The notes: a model not told the origin generated them from the letters alone. Numbered from the stretch's first letter, positions 24,000 through 35,290 are shown. The stretch is DNA of 64,000 bases from Torymus aiolomorphi (GCA_036365515.1 CM070873.1:223711876-223775875), one strand, 5' to 3'. Numbers and translations are program-made.

Positions 24000-25250
24000 C
24001 GTGTGTGTATATCATTAATAAGGAATTTTATATATATATATATATAATTCAATAACACTTTCTCATATATGGAATATACCAGAACTTGAATAGAGCTGTA
24101 ATGGGACGACTCAACGCTGAAAAGTCTCAAGTTGTGGACATTTTCAATCTTATGTTTAAAAAATTTGACATAAACTTGTAGTTTTAATGTGCATTATTTC
24201 GTGTAGAAAATAGTATATTGTATACCTATATACACACACACACAAACACGCGCACGCGCGCACACACATATATATATACTATTTTTTTATTTTAGGTTTC
24301 CCTGGGAGCGCCTGCAAACTTAAACAGGAATTTTCTAGACTGCAGGATTACTTGTATAAGATGCAGGCCTTCAATCGGTGTCGACGTTGCAATCAATGTT
24401 TCTAAGGGTGGTTACGGTTGCAGTAATGTTGTAGGCTTGATCAACATCGGAATTGGCGTAGGTCTGTGCCAAATCTACGGCGTACAGCTCAGCCCAGGCC
24501 ATGGAACTGTTTGCACCAGTTAAATAGCTGTTCTTTCATTATAATACTACTGTGAATGAACTAGAGAGTTCATCTTTAAACATGTAAACATTTGTTCTTA
24601 ATTCTTGCAGAAATAAAGTTATAAAAAAATACATTTCATGTTTACTTTATTATCCTATTACTAAACGAGTTAAAATTCTCTGTAATCATCTTAATAAAAT
24701 GAATCCCAAGTCGTATTAGTATTTCGCGAGCTATTAAATTATTGAAAAGAAAAATTAATAATGCACAATATGATTTTCTGTTCATAATTAGTTTTCATGT
24801 AAGCATAAGTGAATAACATATTTTCAGTTTCCTACGATCTAAACTGTCAAGGTGCCTTGAAACTATATAAAGTGAAATTTATTTAAATAGTAACGCATGC
24901 AAAGCTGATTTAATGCATTGTATTTAAAAGCATTTCAACAATTCAAACTGCGATGAAACAGGGTGATCAAATTAAATTTCTCAAATTAAATTATCATTTT
25001 TTACATTGTATGAATTCCAATACATCATCTGAGAAGGTGTCTAATGTACACGTAGATTATTTTGAGAAAAAAGGATTTTGAAAAAGGACATAAGTCCACA
25101 GCGTGCGCCCCCTTTACGAAGGCTAGCACAGCTCAAAATCTCCCTAATAGAAGAAGACGTTTTTTCAACGTCATTATCACGTCACATTTTTGTCGTTGTG
25201 GCGTCACAAAAAACTATTTTTTTCAAGTCATTATAACGTCATAGAATGAT
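22319..25250 (+). repeat. Segmental duplication, copy 2
   Basis: Second copy of the 16517-19880 block, beginning at gtccaaggttcgatt and ending near the acgtcatagaatgatgg block at 25249. Exons differ from copy 1 at two positions only, which points to recent duplication or gene conversion. Confidence 0.85.
22742..24523 (+). CDS. Small secreted Cys-rich protein, MBF2-like, copy 2
   Basis: Exons 22742-22867 and 24296-24523 give 117 aa with the same structure as copy 1: signal peptide, TCIRC, GGYGCSN and QIYG. I see two exon differences: a silent change in a Leu codon of exon 1, and Pro to Leu just before the DCRITC segment of exon 2. Promoter (TATAAAT 22651, TCAGT 22683), splice sites and 3' flank are intact, so it is probably functional. 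It sits about 5.8 kb downstream of copy 1 in the same orientation. Confidence 0.8.
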
Positions 25251-25252
25251 GG

Positions 25253-25400
25253 TGAACGGGAGGCCAGGGAGACGCGAACCGATCCCTAGAACTCGGTGTC
25301 GTCGGGTGCTGCTGCTACGACAAGCACCCATGCGGGAGCGCTCCGCAGACAAATATAAAAGCCTGAAGGAGTGTGATCACATTCCTATCACATTGAAATT
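25253..25400 (+). repeat. GC-rich repeat fragment shared with 42328
   Basis: The segment starting cgggaggcc(a/g)gggaga, followed by ccctagaac(t/a)cggtg(t/c)cgtcg and a tacgac(a/g)agca block, matches the start of the GC-rich insert at 42328. Both begin abruptly at the same motif, suggesting the end of one mobile element family. Type unknown. Confidence 0.5.
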
Positions 25401-25409
25401 GGTTATTCT

Positions 25410-25590
25410 TAATACAACACTACGAAATAAGTTTCGTATGCGTCATAATTTAAATAAGTTTCACTTTATATAGTTTCAAGGCACCTCGACAGTTATGATC
25501 GTCGGAGACTGAACATTTAAAAATATGTCATTTGCGTATGTTTACATTAAAACTAATTATTAACAAAAAAATCATATTCTGCACTATTTT
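25410..25590 (-). repeat. Inverted copy of the gene's 3' flank
   Basis: Read on the minus strand, this matches 24770-24905: aattagttttaatgtaaaca, then gtgccttgaaactatataaa, gtgaaa and so on, with moderate divergence. It is a third, inverted trace of the duplicated block and retains the roughly 44 bp missing from copy 1. Confidence 0.65.
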
Positions 25591-25860
25591 TGCTTCCCCC
25601 TTTCATTTTCCTCTTTTCATTTTAAAGAAGGTGTGTGTGCGTGCGTGCGTGCGTGCGTGCGTGTATGCGTGTGTGCGTGCGTGCGTGCGTGCGTCCGTGC
25701 GTGCGTGTGTGTGTGCGTGCGTGCGTGCGTGCGTGCGTGCGCGTACCGCTTTATCTCAGGATCTACTCGACCGATTTTAACCGGACAGAGCTCTTTTTTA
25801 TGCTTTTTTATGTCCAGATTCGGGAAAAAATCCATTCGATGATATATTTATGTTTTATGA
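25580..25860 (+). repeat. Microsatellite-bearing dispersed repeat, copy B
   Basis: Contains a long (GTGC)n/(GT)n tract at about 25632-25743, followed directly by tatctcaggatctactcgac and cgattttaac. This is the same arrangement as copies A and C. Open frames of alternating Cys/Val/Arg/Ala here are repeat artefacts. Confidence 0.6.
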
Positions 25861-26927
25861 TGATTATTCGATTTTCAAAAAATTGATTTTTGCGTTTTTT
25901 TAATGATAGAATTAAAATATTTGAATCGGACAAATAGCAGTTCAAAGAGTATAAAAATACCTATATTTAAAAAAAAAAATATTAGCTATTACGTTTCTTT
26001 TGTTTTTACCAAAAACGTGTTTTTAAAAAAAGCTTATCACTTCCAAACTATACGGACTGTTTTAAAAAAAATCATGATAATGCGGAATATAAATAGCTAT
26101 AATCGGTAAAAATTTTAATCCATTCGGTCGATTCGTTTTTGAGTAAAAAATCGAAAATGTATAAATATGAAATTTATAGGCAATTTTGTACACAACATAA
26201 AGTCGCCGGCTTGACTGTTAAATGGAGCAGTTGGCGTAAATACTTGAAAAAGTTGAATTGCAGTGACGCTATTGCTTAACTATTACGGAGTAGTTCGTTA
26301 AGGATAAATAAACACGCAGACTTACAGGTCACGGAGCAACGCGTTTGCTTGTTTTGCCACTAGGCAAATAGAAGCCTATAGAACAAGCGAATTGATATGT
26401 AAATTTCTATTTTCATAGTATATAAGTAGAAGTATAAGATAAAAGGGTCTTTTCCTTGAAATTCGTATGGAAGTAATTAAAAAAAAAATTTCTACATACT
26501 TTTAGGCAATACGAGAATTTCTAATTTTTGTCAATATGTTAGATATCTGGCTTTCAAAACCAATTTTCTTTGTTTTCTTTTTGTAGCGTGAGGTCAAAAA
26601 TATACTATTTGAATCTCGGGGCGCAAAATTTCACTTTTTGTGTTTTAGTACCTGTAACGCGAGACGATATTAACAGATTCCCGATACAGCGACCGAAGAC
26701 TTATTGAAATTTGCGCCCGCTGCGGAACTTTTACGCCCGCTCCGGAAATTGTACTCCCGCTCCGCGACTTTTGTGCCCGCTGGTCTAAAAACGGTTTCTT
26801 AAGACGCTTTTTTTAGGTTTAAAAAACGCGAAAATCATGCCTGTGTTACAAAAAGAACTATTTTATTCCTAATTATTTCAGAATCTTATTATTCCATCTC
26901 ATTTAATTTATTTATAATAATATTCAA

Positions 26928-27125
26928 TAATAGTATATTGTGTGCCAAGGACGTAAAATGGGTTTTTTTTAGACCGAGTGTGGGGTTGCAGTACGAGTCA
27001 AAGGTGAGCTAGCACGAGCTGAAGACGAGTGCGTTTGCGAACCGAAAACGAGTACTGCAACCACACGAGGTCAAAAAATCCACTTAGCCCTTGGTACACA
27101 CCATATTTTTTGTACCACAAGTTAA
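26928..27125. repeat. Short palindromic MITE, AATAGTATATTGTG ends
   Basis: Begins aatagtatattgtgtgcca and has an inverted match at ttggtacacaccatatt near 27105. Its inner accgagtgtgg and ccacacgaggt blocks also pair. It is related to the intron element of the secreted-protein genes. Confidence 0.55.
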
Positions 27126-27210
27126 ATTTTACTCCCGTGGAGCGTATACTATTTTTTTGCCTAACGGGGCCGAAAATACAACCTTCGTGATCGGGCACCG
27201 GAAGCGAAAT

Positions 27211-27343
27211 AGTACATTACGCACCAAGGGAGGGAAGTAAGACATCCCAACCCGCGTGTGATATTAACGCCCGAGCCGAAGGCGAGGGCGGTAAACACGC
27301 GGGTTGAGATGTTCTACTTCCCTCTCGTGTTGCGTATACTATT
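27211..27343. repeat. Palindromic MITE
   Basis: Arms agtacattacgcaccaagg / cgtgttgcgtatact and gggaagtaagacatcccaac / gttgagatgttctacttccc flank a GC-rich centre (gagccgaaggcgaggg). It belongs to the same clade as the hairpins at 117 and 27660. Confidence 0.65.
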
Positions 27344-27418
27344 TTGTCTCATGTATTCCCTGGAGAAAAGTATATTATTGTCTTTTCACCCTGATCTCAG
27401 GGTCTTAAGTGCCACATA

Positions 27419-27590
27419 ACCTCACTCCTAAAACTGCGAGGCTTATGCACGTTTCTAATTTTCTGCCGACTAGCGCCGCCTGCAGGTGATTTGCGGCCCG
27501 AGCGGCAGCGAGGGCTGCAACACGCAGGCGGCGCCAGCCGGGCCGAAAATTAGAGAAACGCGCATGCGCATCGCAGTTTCTAGGCGTGAG
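27419..27590. repeat. Palindromic GC-rich MITE
   Basis: The left arm (cactcctaaaactgcgag ... gtttctaattttc) and right arm (gaaaattagagaaac ... cgcagtttctaggcgtgag) are inverted. The centre contains gagcggcagcgaggg. Confidence 0.65.
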
Positions 27591-27654
27591 GGAAGGTGGC
27601 ACTTTCGGCCGTGAGAGCAGGGTGGGAAGACAACAATTTTCGACAGGGTATGAG

Positions 27655-27795
27655 ACAATAGTACATTACGATAAGGGTGTGGAAGGTGATTATTTACCGC
27701 AGGAGACATTTTTCGCACGAGCGAAGCGAGTGCGAAAAGTCGAATGCGGTAAAAATCACCTTACGCACCAGTGTCGTACCGTATTTTACACCACC
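27655..27795. repeat. Palindromic MITE with gcgaagcga centre, copy 1
   Basis: The element reads gtacattacgataagggtgt, then aaggtgattatttaccgc, then the centre gcacgagcgaagcgagtgc, then the inverse. A diverged copy in the opposite orientation occurs at 43432-43545. The flanking sequence gaataatcatattaaagtta is also shared, so the family extends to about 27850. Confidence 0.65.
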
Positions 27796-27989
27796 AGAGC
27801 CGAATAATCATATTAAAGTTATGATTTTGAGGTTAGAGTGGTGTAAAATCACTTTTTTCATAAACTATTTTTTTTGTGCAAAAATAATCAAGAAAAAGAC
27901 CTAAAAATTTAGCACGACATTCTCCATTCTTAATAACCAAAAAAATATTCATGGAATATCGTTTTTTAATTTCTAATTATTTTTTTTAA

Positions 27990-28385
27990 ATTGTAGAGAA
28001 TTTTGTCTTCCATAAAGTGAATTCATAATATACATATAAACGATATTAACTTTAAATTGTAAAAGAATGGAAAGAGAAAAGTTTGAAAATCGAAAAATCG
28101 CAATAAAACAAAAAAGAATCGATTATAACAAAAAAGAGATATTGACCCCAATTGTGTAAGAAAAACGAAAAAAATGAGCCCTGTGCAGTTAAAATCGATC
28201 GAGTAGATCCTGAAATAGAGCGGTATACGCGCGCGCGTACACACACACATCCATACAGACATTTTCTAAAATTATGTGATTCAAACTTCTATAACACCTC
28301 GAATCATGTTTCTAGAGCGATTTAGCAAAACTTAAAATTTTACTATTACAATGCTGCCTCTAGGAGGAAGCAAAAATTAAGGATG
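27990..28385 (-). repeat. Microsatellite-bearing dispersed repeat, copy C
   Basis: On the minus strand it has GCTTCCTCCTAGAGGCAGC, then GAAAATGTCTGTATGGATG, a short (GT)n, then ggatctactcgatcgatttt and an AT-rich tail. It is collinear with copy A over nearly 400 bp. Confidence 0.6.
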
Positions 28386-29209
28386 TTCAATGGTTACAGC
28401 AAAGTTAACAGAAGTCTTTGAAATTTTAATATATCATTACTTAAATAAAATAAAAGCAGCTTGAATTTTTTTAATATTTTATACTGAGCATTTTTTCGAG
28501 AAAAAAATTCCTGAAAACCGAGTTTTTAACATGGGCTCTTATGGGAGAGTGAGGTTATGTGACCTTTGAACATAAAAATCTCTTATAAAAAGTTAAGAGA
28601 TTAGGTTGAAAGACCTTTATTTGAATAGAAAAAGAATCAAAGAGTAAAAACGTAGAGGGATCTTGACCGCTTAGAGGGCATTTGGGAAAGAAGTAGGTGA
28701 AAAGGTAAACAAAACACCGAGTTCGTTAGCGGCGCGAGGAGGTGCGCGATGAACGGGGAGGGCCCGCGGGGAGAAAGGAGCGTCCCTCTCCTCGCCCCGC
28801 AGTATGACACCATTGAACTTAAGTAAATTAAATAAGTAATTAAATAAAAATATATTATTATGCTTCTCAAGACTCGGGATAAGACCAAGAGTCTCGACAC
28901 TCCAGTTTTGGTACCATGTCGTCTTGAAAATTTGTTCACGGTCTCGTCTTGGTCTTGACCAACACCCGTGGTCATTGATCTAGAGTTTAGACCAAGAAAT
29001 GTCTGAAGTCCCGTGCAGCCCTCTGAGGATTTATTTAAAATAAACTGCGATTTATTAAAGCAATAAATAAAGTATTTGTTTTAATTCAACTAAATTACAG
29101 ATCAAAACAGAACTGTTTTGGCCATTAACTGCTACACTTCAGGAAATATAGCTATTCCTTGTCTCAAACAGATCTTAAACATGCCGAATAGGGTATGGAT
29201 TAACGGGGT

Positions 29210-29390
29210 GGCATAGTCCTACCATTACCGACCGAGCAATTGACACAGTTTAAAGCTTATTAAAAATAAAATACGTAGAATCATAAAAAATCAAGAGCAC
29301 ACTGCTCTGTGGTTTTGAAGGTTCTATCATCCAGTAAAAGTTTGAAGTCGAAATATAAAGTGGTTTTTGCAAAAACTGAATAAAACAAAA
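29210..29390. repeat. Partial TTAA-type MITE arm
   Basis: Starts TTAACGGGGTGGCATAGTCC and continues accattaccgaccgagcaa, matching the arm of the complete element at 39295-39672. The second arm is missing or replaced after about 29390. Confidence 0.6.
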
Positions 29391-29628
29391 TTCAGTTTCA
29401 TTCACACGTACGTGACCGAAAAGGGTCATCATTGCACGGGTGTTTTTGTCACCCCCGCTTTGCTCGGGCGACAAACTACACCCGTGCGAGAATGACCCAC
29501 TTCGCACACTTGTATCGAAAATAACTATTTTCTATGTATAGTATATTTTAATTTTATTTTTGTAGACGCAAACAATGGATGAAGAAATAATTGTGATTTT
29601 AAAGCTACTAGTCACATTACAGATAAAC

Positions 29629-30304
29629 TTATTTAGGAGATTTAGGATTAGCCGGCAAATGTCGACGTCGCATTTTTCTAATTGATTTTGTGAAGTTGCT
29701 TCGCTCCGGAAGTTGACTCAATACTCCGGACGCCAAACCCTCCAATTCGGTTCGCACGATTTCAGAAGGTGGTCGTTCGGGATGTTCTTCGGCACGTCGT
29801 TTAAAGAGGTTGGCTACCGAAATGAAAATGGTTACATCACTCCAAAAACTTAATATTGTTGTTCTTCGATTCATTTCCTATAAGTGTGCGAAATTTCAGT
29901 TCTTTTGTCAACTCGGTTATGGAATAATTCAACTTCAAAGTTCAACTCTTATACACGGGTTCTTATGGAAGTAAAACCACAATCTTAGTAAAAACACAAG
30001 ACACTTAGGATGCGCTTCTTTAAAAAAGGTAACAACGAATCAAAAAACTATTGGTAATATAGAAAATATACAGGCAAATGTGTATACGAAATCTGAAAAC
30101 GACGTACAACACCGATTCTGAGTACTGCGGCATAACGTAAACAAACGATCGACTCAACTTAATTGCCCTTGCACCACATTCTTTCGACCGAAGTCGCTTA
30201 CAGTCCCAATAAGTGTTGGGGTTATCTCGCGTAGGTTTTTTAGACCGAGTGTAGATAAATCCACCAATTATCAATTTTGTATCTTGAATTATTTGGGCAT
30301 CCAT
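29629..30304 (-). pseudogene. FLYWCH zinc-finger / MULE-associated protein remnant
   Basis: A minus-strand exon at 30304-30100 encodes a FLYWCH-type finger start: GGFIYTR, then YWDCKRL, then KECGARAIKL, with the aromatic residues and both cysteines. The usual His pair is not found before the frame degenerates. Downstream, 29874-29629 encodes FKRRAEEHPERPP, EGLASGVLSQLPER and MRRRHLPANPKS, a segment that in insects typically follows the FLYWCH domain and precedes a MULE transposase domain. That transposase domain is absent, so this looks like a truncated relic. The link between the two exons is inferred. Confidence 0.65.
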
Positions 30305-30439
30305 AATTATTCGCGAAAGAGTAGTATGAGATGACCGAAAAAGAGGGCAAAAGAAGTAGCTATATGCAACAACGTGCGTAAAAACAATAACAAACAGTTT
30401 TGTGTGGCCATAGCAACAGAAGAAATCGTAAAATAGAAC

Positions 30440-30560
30440 TTGTTTCGCGCTAATTCATTCGAGAAAGGAGTGATTCGGAAAAATGGTTATCGGGAAAATG
30501 TTTATCGGGAAAAGAGTAATTCGGAAAAATTGATATTCGGGAAATGTCATTCGGGAGAAT
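30440..30560 (+). repeat. Decayed ATTCGGGAAAA minirepeat
   Basis: About seven imperfect units of the form (a/g)ttcgggaaaa(t/g), spaced 13-17 bp apart. The open frame across it reflects the repeat and shows no known protein. Confidence 0.55.
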
Positions 30561-30821
30561 GGGCAGGTACCACTCTGAGATACTACGCAACTACTTTTCA
30601 GGAGTTGAAGAAAGCCCCAGATTGGTTTTATCAAGTAACTCGGATGAACCTGGAATAATTTAATTATTTATGCATAAATCTAACCCCTTACTTAACAAAG
30701 AAGCGAAGCAACATCTATGATGAACAACGTCTCTATAACTCTAAGATAAATTAATTTTTTTGTAATGTAAAATTTTCTTTAGGTAACACATTTTCCATTA
30801 TTCGACAAAATGTTACAAAAT

Positions 30822-30985
30822 TAGCGATGTGCGGAGGCTCGTAATTTCAGGCTCGGCTCGAGCCGGGCTCGCCAGGAGCCGGCTTCATCGGCTTGAGCCT
30901 AGCCGCGAGCTTTGATGAGCTTACGAGCTCGCGCAAGCTCGCGAGCTCGCGCAGGCTCGAAAGCTCGTGCCTCGGCTCGTGCTAA
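30822..30985 (+). repeat. GCTCG-rich repeat, copy 1
   Basis: Begins tagcgatgtgcggaggctcg, then dense gctcg/cgagc motifs. An inverted relative lies at 41378-41572, ending gagcttctgcacatcacta. The GATGTGC ends resemble hAT termini. It flanks the CMC element but lies outside its TIR. Confidence 0.5.
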
Positions 30986-31052
30986 TATTTTCAAATTTAC
31001 GTTTAATTTAAAATGTTATTTATACCATCTTACATGCTATATGAGGCGTTTC

Positions 31053-31541
31053 ACGTCAGCTCTCCAGGCACGGCGCGCCAGCGCGAAATCATGCTGTTTT
31101 CAGCTTGTGTTTGAAGGGCTAAGATGTATCTAAAAAAAATAATCCCCAAGTGATTTCGATGTATTTTTTCCTCAGCTTTCCGATGGTGCTATTAGTTTCT
31201 CAAAATTTTTCAATTCTAAGTATTTCTTGAATAATATCTCGAAAAAATAAAAAAACCCCTATGTAGAAAAAGGCTATATCCATGTAAAATTTCTTCCTCT
31301 TTCGATCTAGTAGGTCAAAAAAACATATTAAAAATATAGTTTTTGAGATATAACACGTTTTATGTTTTTTTGAAGTTAGAATTGAAAAATTTTGAGAAAC
31401 TAATAGCACCATCGGAAAGCTGAGGAAAAAATACATCTAAATCACTTCGGAATTATTTTTTTAGATACATCTTAGCCCTTCAAACACAAGCTGAAAACAG
31501 CATGATTTCGCGCTCGCGCGCCGCGCTTGGAGAGCTGACGT
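31053..31541. repeat. Palindromic MITE nested in left TIR
   Basis: 489 bp with ends ACGTCAGCTCTCC / GGAGAGCTGACGT. Its arms pair over much of their length (tcagctttccgatggtgct against its inverse). It interrupts the left CMC TIR between gaggcgtttc and cccgtgtaaaaaaa. The right TIR is uninterrupted there (gaggcgtttcaccccgcgtaa), so it shows the pre-insertion state. Confidence 0.75.
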
Positions 31542-31939
31542 CCCGTGTAAAAAAAATTCTGATCAATTAAAGATAAAAAAGAGATACATCTTTATTATGG
31601 CCGTTTCTGACAGTATTTAAGATTTATATGAGACATTTTGAACTAGAGATAGTGAGATAACTTTTAGATCTTAAAAATACGAATATCTATTATTACTTTG
31701 CGATATTTTTGAGATTTTCAAACCGCCTTTTTATCTCAGATTTAAGATTGTTTTAAGACATTTTAGAGATATCTCATAAAATATATTTGGGCGATTTTAA
31801 GATTTTTTTGAGACATATATTTGAAATTAAAAGAAAAACGATAAGATAATTTTAGGATTTAACTCTTTTTATTATTTCTCCCAATTATAATTACAACATT
31901 AATTATCAATTTTTATTTACAAACAATTAAATGCTAGGT

Positions 31940-34900
31940 TTAATCAATTTCTATCATATTAGATGGTTCAATAGCAAATATGCAACTATTAATTATAACT
32001 TTGTAACATACTTTTCTTATGGTTTGAGCTTTAATAGCAACAATAGCTTCGGGCTCATTTTTAGCGCACTTAAAAGCTGTTGGTACAAAATTATTTGATG
32101 CAATACAAAATGCTCGTTCGCTTTGATAGGTAGATACAATAGCATAAATCATACAGCAACTACTAGTACAATTTTTACAATCTAAGTGAGATTTACATTT
32201 GCATTTACAAACTTTAACCAAATATTTGATAATACCTATTTGCTCTTCATTATTTGAAAGATATTTTATACATAACGAATTCTTTTTTTTCGACGAACAA
32301 TATGTCTCTGTTTCATGTATAATATTATTTTTGAACAGTCGCTTAAAAAAATGTAATTTCTTATTATCTATGCCTGTGATATTAAGAATATTTTTAATTT
32401 TAATAGCATTTTTTTCGGTATACCATGATCCGACTGCAAAAAGTGCATCTGATATTTTATTCAATTTTCGACGATGTCTGTTCCTATATTCAATTTCGTT
32501 ACAAAATGTGATTACGTCGCTTTCTTTATCTTTTAAACATTCCTTTAATTTATTTAAATTGAAAAGCATCGAGATCGACGAATGAATTTGCAGCTCTGGA
32601 TTTTTTGATCCATGTACAAATCTTTTTAGAATGCCATTCAAGTTCTCGAAAGAGAAACAAGATGTTATAAAAAGTGGACCAAATTCTCGCACTGCATCAG
32701 ACAAATGCAATAACAAGTGTATATTTATAGTCATATGAATTTCGCCATACAAAATTTCAAATTCATTCACGTATCGTGTAAGCGATGATTGAGCTTCATT
32801 TAGCATTACTTCAGAAATACTTGTCATATTAAGTATGGTAATAGCGTAAACTAACAATAAATGATGATTAAAATAATTATTCTGCATAAAATTCTGTAAA
32901 ATGGGTAAACTATAAACTAATAAAAAATCTCTCATCTCTGCAGCTTTCCAGTAGGAAAAATCATCTAAACTTCGAGGTATTCTCGTTGTCGAATCAAGTA
33001 GTTGAATGGCAGTTAGTTGCTTGTTTATAAGTGCAGTAAAAGAACGCAATGACGCAGGATGCTCATGGTGTTCCGCGTCGAACCATACTGACATGAGCCT
33101 TTTTAGCACGTTGAGATAAACGCAGTGCATAATATCTACAGAAGTTGTTACTATGAAGTCATGCACGATCTCTGATAATACTGTAGGCCCTTTTACTCCA
33201 AATACATCTTTACCAGAGTTACTTGCTTCTCTAGCAAATTCTATAGATTCTTGAGACGTGCGTAAAGGAAGTTCATCACAAAATGGGTAAACGTGAGTAT
33301 TTGATATTCGTTTACCTCGAATTTTACATTTTTGGCATCCATACCAACCGTTAAACTGTTTCATGTTTAAAAATAGCGACTTGGCGCATAAATCGCAAGT
33401 TCCACAGATTATTTGAGCTCTTATTCTTATATATTTATCTACATCAGCTATTTTGACTAATATACCTCTATACAATTTTTTAAGCGGATTGCGTAAAAAA
33501 CTTAGAAAAAGGTTTGGTAAAGGTTTGTGATTACCAAACCAAATCCCAGCAATAATCATATTTTCTTTTTTTATTCGATCTTGATAAGGCAATTCGTTGA
33601 TTGATAAATACAGTGGCCATATACTGACTTTAGATGACTTGAAAAGTGGAACACCGTCTGTATTCCAAGTAAAAGAAATATTTGATCGATCTGATAAAAA
33701 ACCTTCTTCCTGCAATTTTTTATAGATACTGCCGTCGTAGATGTTTTCAATATTGTTTTCATTAATCTTTGTTCTATCATATCTATAACTGCTAATAGTT
33801 GTATAAAAATTAGGCCTTTTAAAAAGAGCTTTTAATTGGTGAATGATATCGATTTCAATAAAATAAGTAACATTTTTATTTTCATTGCATCGAGGGCATA
33901 TTGAACTCTTTTTTTCTACTTTCGAAAAACATTCGGAGCAGAAAAAGTGTCGAATAAGTGGAGTTTTTAATTGTCTAAAAAACTTCTTCAATTTATAAAT
34001 TGTTTTCGGGAACTTATTTGGCTGTTTGCAGTGATATTCAATACATCCTAAAATTGCTGTAAGTAAAGCCCCCGAAATGTCGAATGACACCATCATAGTT
34101 AATATGCAAGACAAACTCTCTGCAATAGTTATTGAAGCTCCTTCGTAGATTGGCTCATGTATGGACTCATCAAATTCATTTTCATTTGTATATTCCGGAT
34201 TGTTTACATTGCCGTATTCTTCATATTCATCGCTCTCGTCAGTATCACTTTCACTGCATGACGAGTCTGAATAACTATCATCCGAATCTTGATGATGGTA
34301 GTTAAAAAAATAATCCTCGTCATAATTATCGTCGCAATCAGAGGAAGCATTTGTTCCACAGAAATTGTAGCAGTGGTTTATAGATTCACCTATAAAAAAT
34401 ATTAAGTACATTATAATTAGAAAACATTATGTAAATAAACTCAACAAATTTACAATAGTTTATAATTTACCGGCTGCATCGTAATAAACTTCAGCGTCGT
34501 TATCTTTATCATAATCCGCAATTTCGTTGCCAGTGTTTACATCTGAAATATAAATGAGTACAAAAAATAATATCAACCGTGACTGAAAATTATTTGCGGT
34601 ACAGTCATTCTGCCCTTTGCTTGATAAGTGCGAGAGGAAGAGCGAGATCGAGAGAGGGAGAGAGAAAAAGCGCGAGAGAGCGCGAGAGAGCCAGAGGGAG
34701 AGATGGGACAGAAGAGAGACAGAGAGCGAGAGAGTGCGAGACATAGCAAGAGAGACAAAATTTCAATGACCATAGATTCGGCATATCTCATACTCGGTAA
34801 TCATTCTAAATCTGTGTAGGCCCAAACCTCTTTAATAAACCCCGGGCTACCACCAGCTTTCTCGAGGTGTTTCTACAAGCCAAATCGGCACACGCGAGAG

Positions 34901-35290
34901 CGTTTTGGAGTGCATTCTCGAAGTTTTTCTCTGCCCGCCCCTCACTATTGACTACCTCTCTGTTGATATCCGGTTGTATTATTTCTTATTCTATATTTAT
35001 TTCTAATAAACGTTTCTAACATTTTTATGCGCGCGTTTGATCTTTTTCCCTTAGGTTTTCATCTTTGTAAGCCCACGGCCGAATTACTTGATTCTCTACT
35101 TTGTATTTATTAACGCGATTATTCCCTGATTATTATAAGTAATCGAAATATGAATAAACCCTTGCACGACGTGAATGCATATACACTTACAATTATCTGC
35201 AAAGTCTTCTTGAAGCTTGTTATCAAGTAACATTTTTTTCAATCGCCTTTGATGCCGTTTTGAATAGCTTTCATACTTTCTTCTAATCAT
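31940..35290 (-). CDS. CMC/EnSpm tnp2-type transposase, spliced
   Basis: Three minus-strand exons, 35290-35191, 34542-34471 and 34389-31940, join in matching phase to about 873 aa. It is the presumed DDE transposase of the surrounding element. The basic N-terminus (MIRRKYESYSKRHQRRLKK) is followed by an acidic Asp/Glu/Ser stretch (about 60-115). Cys pairs at about 208-225 and 387-413 suggest zinc ribbons. Candidate catalytic residues are Asp302 in NTDGVPLF, Asp476 in DIMHCVYL and Glu639 in SFENLNG, spread as in tnp2/CACTA enzymes. The region around LLLHLSDAVREFGPL matches the DUF4218-type segment. A Cys-rich tail (CKCKCKSHLDCKNC) may bind metal. No internal stop is seen. Without the two upstream exons the frame would begin in intron sequence. 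Confidence 0.85.
34630..34755 (+). repeat. GA-rich simple repeat
   Basis: (GAGA)n/(GCGA)n purine-rich tract inside the first transposase intron. Reading frames through it (Arg/Glu or Ser/Leu) are artefacts. Confidence 0.8.

Noticed and set aside
25532..25886. Frames rich in Cys-Val-Arg-Ala
   Set aside because: They derive from the GTGC/GT microsatellite.
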